Assembly: GCA_018857735.1 (NCBI GenBank) | Contig: JABMCL010003451.1 | Span: 334,501 to 398,500, forward strand | DNA: 64,000 bases | Direction: 5' to 3' | Origin: Alviniconcha marisindica | Lineage: Eukaryota > Mollusca > Gastropoda > Provannidae | In this document: positions 59,006 through 64,000 of the stretch, one piece after another | Numbering within the stretch: position 1 is the first letter of the stretch | Layout: each line of letters opens with the position of its first letter | Program-made: the position numbers and the translations under genes | Notes under the pieces: generated by a model | What the model was told of the DNA's origin: nothing | What the model saw: the letters and a program-made list of their open reading frames with translations, nothing else | Database searches by the model: none

Positions 59006-59174
59006 ATGGCAAGGAGTACAGTTTACAAGATAATTAACGTCATTAATAACCTCGTCTAGATTTGTATCAGCTTTTCATAATACAACCACTCAGTTGCTAT
59101 ATTGTCTTTGACAACGTTAATATCGCATTATACTTAACTACATGAAACGTATTTTTTAAATAGCGTTTGAACAA

Positions 59175-59440
59175 GTACAGCTAAGGTATGTTCTTATTAA
59201 TTTTACATGTATAAATATATAACTTTTCTCGAAAAATAATCAAATCAAAGGTGCTATCTGATTTAAAATGACTGTCGTGACCAAAAAGTAAGAGATTTTC
59301 ATTTAGTGTTACTGTCCTTGCATTTGAGCTCCCAGAATTAAGTGTAGTCTGGAACTGTTCCAAGAAAGACGTTATGTACACACATCTCCAAATAATGTGA
59401 TCAATGTCATTTTTAATACCAATATGCATTAAAACAATAA
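59175..59440 (-). mobile_element. L1/Tx1-like LINE, C-terminal fragment
   Basis: The minus strand reads IGIKNDIDHIIWRCVYITSF, LEQFQTTLNSG, NENLLLFGHDSHFKSDSTF and DLIIFREKLYIYTCKINK. This follows the C-terminal end of L1/Tx1-type ORF2 proteins (HIIW.C, a hydrophobic F..F, LFG, then YIY.CK). Only this end is present, so it is a truncated relic. The family placement comes from memory of the pattern. Confidence 0.7.
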
Positions 59441-59467
59441 TGGTAGCTAATATTCTATGTACAAGTC

Positions 59468-59779
59468 GACACGGATGGCGCAGAGACGGATGTCCACGAG
59501 ACGGATGCCGCCGAGACGGATGTCCCCGAGGCGGAGGAAGGCGGAGACGGTGGAAGACCGAGATGGATGTCCCCTAGACGGAAGGTGTTTTTTTTAAACA
59601 TTGTGGAAGGCTTTAGTGGGTGATACTGTCTGATTAGCTTTGAATGCTGTGTATGGGTCCAGCGATTTTCTGAGGCTGGGGTTTGGTTTATAGCAGTGGT
59701 TGGGGTTTTTTTGTTTTTTGGTTTTGGTTTTGGGGTGTGGGTGTGTGTGTTGTGTGTTTTGTGTGGTGTTTGTGTGTTT

Positions 59780-59829
<50 letters not shown>

Positions 59830-62800
59830 GGGGTGAGATGTTTTTTGGGGTGATTAAAAATTTTATTATTGAATTGTTTCCCGTGTGTTGATGAAGTTAT
59901 TCTGAATTAAGGTTTTGTGGTTGTTTTTAGTTTTTTTTAAGTAGTTAGTCTTTGGTAGGTAGTGGATTTGCCCTGTGGTGGATGATAAAGCCGATTTACT
60001 TGACTTGAATTGAAGGATGGAGCCGAGACGGATGTCCCCGAGAAGGAAGACCGAGAGGGATGTCTCCGAGAGAGATGGCACAGGATGGAAGGCACAGGCG
60101 GATGTCCCTGAGACGTAAAGCTAAGACGGATGGGCCCTCCGTCTTAAAGTGTTTCCGTCTGAAGGATATCCGTTTGTGTCATTCGTCGGGGCCGTCACAG
60201 TCTCGGAGATAGACGTCCCTGAGACGGATGCCCCTGAGACGGATGCCCCCGAGACGGATGGAACCGAGACGGATGCCCCCTGAGACGGATGCCCCCGAGA
60301 CGGATGGAGCCGAGACGGATGCCCCCGAGGGCGGATGGGAAATCGAGACGGATGTTTTCTGGGACGGAGGGACCCCAAAACGGGGTAGGGGGCCGGAAGG
60401 GCGGTGCCCGGGGGGACGGAAAAGTTCCCCCGAGGGGGGGCGGAGGAAGGGGGAGACGGAGGAAGGAAACCCGAGTGGATGTCCCCTTTGATGGGGAAAA
60501 TGTGTTTTTTAAACATTGGGGGGAAGGCTTTAGGGGTGATACCGGCTGTTAGTTTGAATGCGTGTAAAGGGTCCCCCGATTTTTGAGGCGGGGGGGTGAA
60601 GCAATTTGGGGTGGGGCGTGGGTGTTTTGTGTGTGGTTTTGTGGTGTGTGTTGGTGTGTGTGGTGGTGGTGTGTGTGGGGGTTGTTGGGGTGTGTTGGGG
60701 GTGTGTGTGTTTTTTGGGTCGGGAGGGTTTAGGTGGCGGAGTGCATGATGAGCATGTTTTTGGTGTGATTAAATTTTGATTATTGAATTGTTTCCCGTGT
60801 GTTGATGAAGTTATTCTGAATTAAGGGTTTGTGGTTGTTTTTAGGTGTTTTTTTAAGTAGTTAGTATTTGGTAGTTAGTGGATTTGCCCTGTGGTGGGTG
60901 ATAAAAATCGATTTACTTGGGCTTGAATTTAAGGATGGAGCCGAGGGGGGGGGTGTTCCCCCCAAAACGGAAGACCGAAAAGGGATGTCTCCCAGAGAGA
61001 TGGCAAAAGAGGAAGGCACAGGCGGATGTCCCTTTAGACGTAAAGGTAAGACGGATGGGCCCTCCGTCTTTTAAAATTTTTCCGTCTGAAGGATTAACCC
61101 CTTTGTTTTCATTCGTCGGGGGGTCAAGTCTCGGAGGGGCGACCCTCCCCCAGACGGGTTGGGCCCCCGAGACGGATGCCCCTGAGACGGATTTCCCCCG
61201 AGACGGATGGAAAAACCCAGACGGATGCCCCGGGGGACGGGTTTTCCCCGAGACGGATGGAGCCGAGACGGATGCCCCCGAGACGGGGGGGGGGGGGGAG
61301 GGGGATGGAGCCGAGACGGATGCCCCTGAGACGGAAAGTACCCAAGACGGATGGAACCCCCCCCCCCCCCCCGGAGACGGATGCCCCTGAGACGGTAGTT
61401 GTTCCCGAGACGAGGACAGGGCGGAAACGGAGGAAGACCGAGATGGATGTCCCCGAGACGGAAGGTGTGTTTTTAAAACATTGTGGAAGGCTTTAGTGGG
61501 TGTTACTGTCTGATGTGTGTGTGTGTCTGTATGTGTGTGCGTGCGTGTGTGTGTGTTGTGTGGTGTGTGTGTGTGTGTGTGTTGTGTGTGTGTGTGTGTG
61601 TGTTGTGTGTGTGTGTGTTTGGGTCGGAAGGCACAGGCGAATGTCCCTTGAGAGGAGAAAGCCAAGGACGGGTGTGCCCTCCGTCGGAATGTCCTTTCCA
61701 TCTTGGGATAATCCGCCTGTCGCCGTCCGGTTTTGTCCTTCGCAGTCCCTCGAAGACTGACTCCCCGAGACGGATTGGGCGCCGAGACGGATGGCCCTGA
61801 GATGCTTCGGATGTCGCCGAGACGGATGGCCCTGAGACGGATGGCCCCGAGACGGAGGAAGGCCGAGACGGATGCCCCCGAGACGGAGGTCCCCGAGACG
61901 GATGGCCCTGAGACGGAGGTCCCCGAGACGGAGGAAGGCCGAGACGGATGTCCCCGAGACGGAGGTCCCCGAGACGGATGGCCGAGACCGGAGGTCCCCG
62001 AGGACGGCGTAATGCCCGACGACCGGAGGTCCGCCGAGACGGGAGGTGCGTTTGTTTGTTGTTCTTTCTTTGCTGTATTGAGAATTGTGGAAGGTTTAGT
62101 GGCTGGGACTGTGTATTAGCTTGAGTGGCTGCTTATGGTAGCGCAGCGTGTTGTCAGTGTGGTTGAATGATAGGCATGGCGTGTGTGGGTGTCGGTGGGT
62201 GCTTGGGTGTTGTGTGTGTATGGGGGTGCGTGTAGAGGAGGGGATGGCCGAAAGAGCCTGTTTTCTCGTGGGATGTATGTTTGATTATACAATTGCATCC
62301 AGTCTCTTTGTGAAGTGATGATGAGTTGTAATGGTGTTGTGGTTTGCTTGCTTTTGAAATAAGGAGTGTTTAGTTGCTTTGTTAGTGCTGCCCTGTGAGG
62401 GATGCTAAAGTGTATTTACTTGTCTTGAATTGAAGGCTGTCCCCGAGACGGAAGACCGAGAGGGATGTCCCCGAGACGGATGGCACAGGCGGAAGGCACA
62501 GGCGGATGTCCGTGAGAGGGAAAGCCAAGACGGGTGGGCCCTCCGTCGGAATGTCTTTCCATCTTGGGGATATCCGCCTGCGCCGTCGGTTTTGGCCTTC
62601 GCAGTCTCGAAGACGGACGTCCCCGAGACGGATGGCGCCGAGACGGATGACCCTGAGACGGATGTCCCCGAGACGGATGGCCCTGAGACGGATGTCGCCG
62701 AGACGGATGGCCCTGAGACGGATGGCCCCGAGACGGAGGAAGGCCGAGACGGATGCCCCCGAGACGGAGGTCCCCGAGACGGATCGCGCCAAGACGGATG

Positions 62801-63245
62801 CCCCTGAGACCGAGGTCCCCGAGACGGAGGAAGGCAGCGACGGAGGAAGATCTGGACGGATGCCCCCGAGACGGAGGTCCTCGTGGCAGATGGCGCCAAG
62901 ACGGATGCCTCTGAGACGGAGGTCCCCGACACTGAGGAAGGCCGAGACGGAGGAAGACCGAAACGGAGCTCGCCGATTCCGGAGGTACGTTTCTTTATTT
63001 TTCTTTGTTTGCTTTATTCAAAAATGTGGAAGCCTTCAGTGATGAGTTATAATTGTGTTGTCGTTTGCTTGCTTTTGAAATAATGAGTGTTTAGTTCGTT
63101 TGTTAGTGCTACCTTGTGAGGGATGATAAAGTGTATTTACTTTTCTTTAATTGTAGGCTGTTCCTGAGACGGATGGCACAGTCGGAAGGCACAGGCGGAT
63201 GCACCTGAGATGGAAAGCTAAGACGGATGGGCCCTGCTTCGCCGA
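59468..63245 (+). repeat. Compound satellite: GAGACGGATG minisatellite blocks plus a conserved spacer
   Basis: Minisatellite blocks built on a 15-bp unit (GAGACGGATGGCCCT and variants) occur at about 59468-59580, 60015-60490, 60935-61465, 61640-62045, 62435-62990 and 63158-63245. Between most of them is a spacer that starts GGTGTGTTTTT with AACATTGTGGAAGGCTTTAGT, passes through a GT-rich part and ends GATTTGCCCTGTGGTGG, GATGATAAA, TTTACTTGACTTGAATTGAAG. Blocks contain an inner landmark, GGCACAGGCGGATGTCC with GACGGATGGGCCCTCCGTC. Because 15 is a multiple of three, long frames stay open on both strands (ETDGP or RRMAP repeats); this alone is not evidence of coding. Parts near 60.3-61.4 kb look poorly polished. 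Confidence 0.9.
59782..59826. repeat. Poly-G tract
   Basis: A run of 45 G inside the first satellite spacer. The matching place in the other spacers is GT-rich, without such a run, so it may be inflated by basecalling or be a true expansion. Confidence 0.9.
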
Positions 63246-63384
63246 AACTGCTGCTCCTAGTTATGATCCAGTCCGTAATCCACCGAACTCTGACATGGAC
63301 TAGAGACTCTTCAGCATGCGTCTGAGATCTTTATGCATGCGGACCTCGGTTTATATAATTACAGACTCATTCGAAGGATGGTTG

Positions 63385-63836
63385 TAGAACCTGCACAGAA
63401 TGTGACTGGAGAAACATCAGGGCAGGTGAAAGCCTAGCACGTAACGGTCACCCATCCATTTGTTGACCATGCTCAATCATGTTAACTCTGGTTTTCGAGA
63501 ACAAGTGCTCTTGTTCTGTACCTCTCTCTTGTTTAACATCAAAATTGTCTTCGAAGAGGTAGTGGCGGGGACTGAGATCCCAGGAGGTGGGGGAAATGGG
63601 TAGATTATACCTAACACTGCACTGTCAATGTCACCACCAGAGTTGCTCCAACATTAAGATGGACAGCGACGAGAGCCGTTTTAATGTTTCATTAATTGTG
63701 AGGGACAAAGTCATAAGGCAGTATCCACAGACCACAACTTTTGAAGAGGCCGGAAGTCTGCACCGGAATCGAACTAAAGTCCTTTTGCATACTACTACCA
63801 GCCCAACGCCTTACTGATAGGCCAAATCGGCTCTGA
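63385..63836 (-). repeat. tRNA-derived SINE, family II, long copy
   Basis: On the minus strand from about 63836 it reads AGAGCCGATTTGGCCTATCAG then TAAGGCGTTGGGC (A-box region) and TTTAGTTCGATTCCGG (B-box). The body has AAAAGTTGTGGTCTGTGGAT and TTATGACTTTGTCCCTCACA, and the far end matches the truncated copy at 54572-54750. The plus-strand open frame SDESRFNVSLIVRDKV is a by-product of this repeat. Confidence 0.82.
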
Positions 63837-63875
63837 AAAGGTGCACAGGGAAGAACGGTACCACTTTAAAGCACG

Positions 63876-63898
63876 CCCCCCCCCCCCCCCCCCCCCCC
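63876..63898. repeat. Poly-C tract near the window end
   Basis: A run of 23 C followed by a C-rich GCCCCCGCCCG. The remaining bases to 64000 show no recognised feature. Confidence 0.95.
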
Positions 63899-64000
63899 GC
63901 CCCCGCCCGTAACCAAAGGTAAGTACCGTTAGTGTCACTTATTGGCTACCAGTAAGGCATCGCATTCAATACAAAATTTCAACTATCTGCTTTAATTCCA

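Noticed and set aside
62405..63042. Long open frames with RRMAP, ETDGP or SGASVSG repeats on both strands in the satellite
   Set aside because: They follow automatically from a 15-bp repeat without stop codons; open frames on both strands argue against coding selection. Kept only as a hypothesis in the findings.
63587..63817. Plus-strand frame SDESRFNVSLIVRDKVIRQYP
   Set aside because: It is conceptual translation of a tRNA-derived SINE, with a B-box on the other strand, not a gene.

Overview
The window is animal nuclear DNA. It is AT-rich, its genes have many introns, and it is full of CA/GT, TA and GA microsatellites, tRNA-derived SINEs, LINE fragments and terminal-inverted-repeat (TIR) elements. 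The protein genes are generic bilaterian ones. The repeat style suggests a lophotrochozoan, most likely a gastropod mollusc, but this is an inference and no single feature proves it. Only a small part of the 64 kb is coding, and almost all exons are short islands inside repeat-filled introns.

Layout. 3.8-7.8 kb (+): last five exons of a CAP-Gly domain gene whose 5' part was not found. 13.2-19.4 kb (-): a complete three-exon AIRIM (C1orf109) orthologue. 21.0-33.3 kb (+): a complete nine-exon borealin (CDCA8) orthologue, head-to-head with AIRIM, as I recall the arrangement in human. 39.2-46.0 kb (-): five exons of ARL2BP (BART) with the first coding exon not found. 54.0-55.7 kb (-): a two-exon gene for a 45-residue tail-anchored membrane microprotein. 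55.9 kb (+): a tRNA-Gly(TCC). 57-59.5 kb: long simple repeats and two LINE 3' fragments. 59.5-63.2 kb: a compound satellite of GAGACGGATG-type minisatellite blocks alternating with a conserved spacer. 63.4-63.8 kb: a tRNA-derived SINE.

The most interesting structure is a family of TIR elements, here called A, B and C. They share the terminal core GTGCCAAAAGGTG, sit next to TA-rich sequence, and (clearly in A and B) carry repeated internal copies of a TCGGATGT-type motif on both strands. Two A copies (14.66-18.05 and 50.20-53.59 kb), one B (21.92-25.90 kb) and one C (47.91-50.20 kb) lie inside or beside the introns of the host genes. Each of the three types has a minus-strand ATG about 700 bp from its right end, followed shortly by a GT splice-donor-like site. 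I do not recognise the superfamily.

The host genes are housekeeping functions: AIRIM (55LCC AAA+ complex, ribosome maturation), borealin (chromosomal passenger complex) and ARL2BP (ARL2/ARL3 effector). They do not form one pathway. Parts of the window (about 47.75-53.55 kb and 60.3-61.4 kb) look like poorly polished long-read sequence with swollen homopolymers, so gene or repeat decay there should not be over-read.
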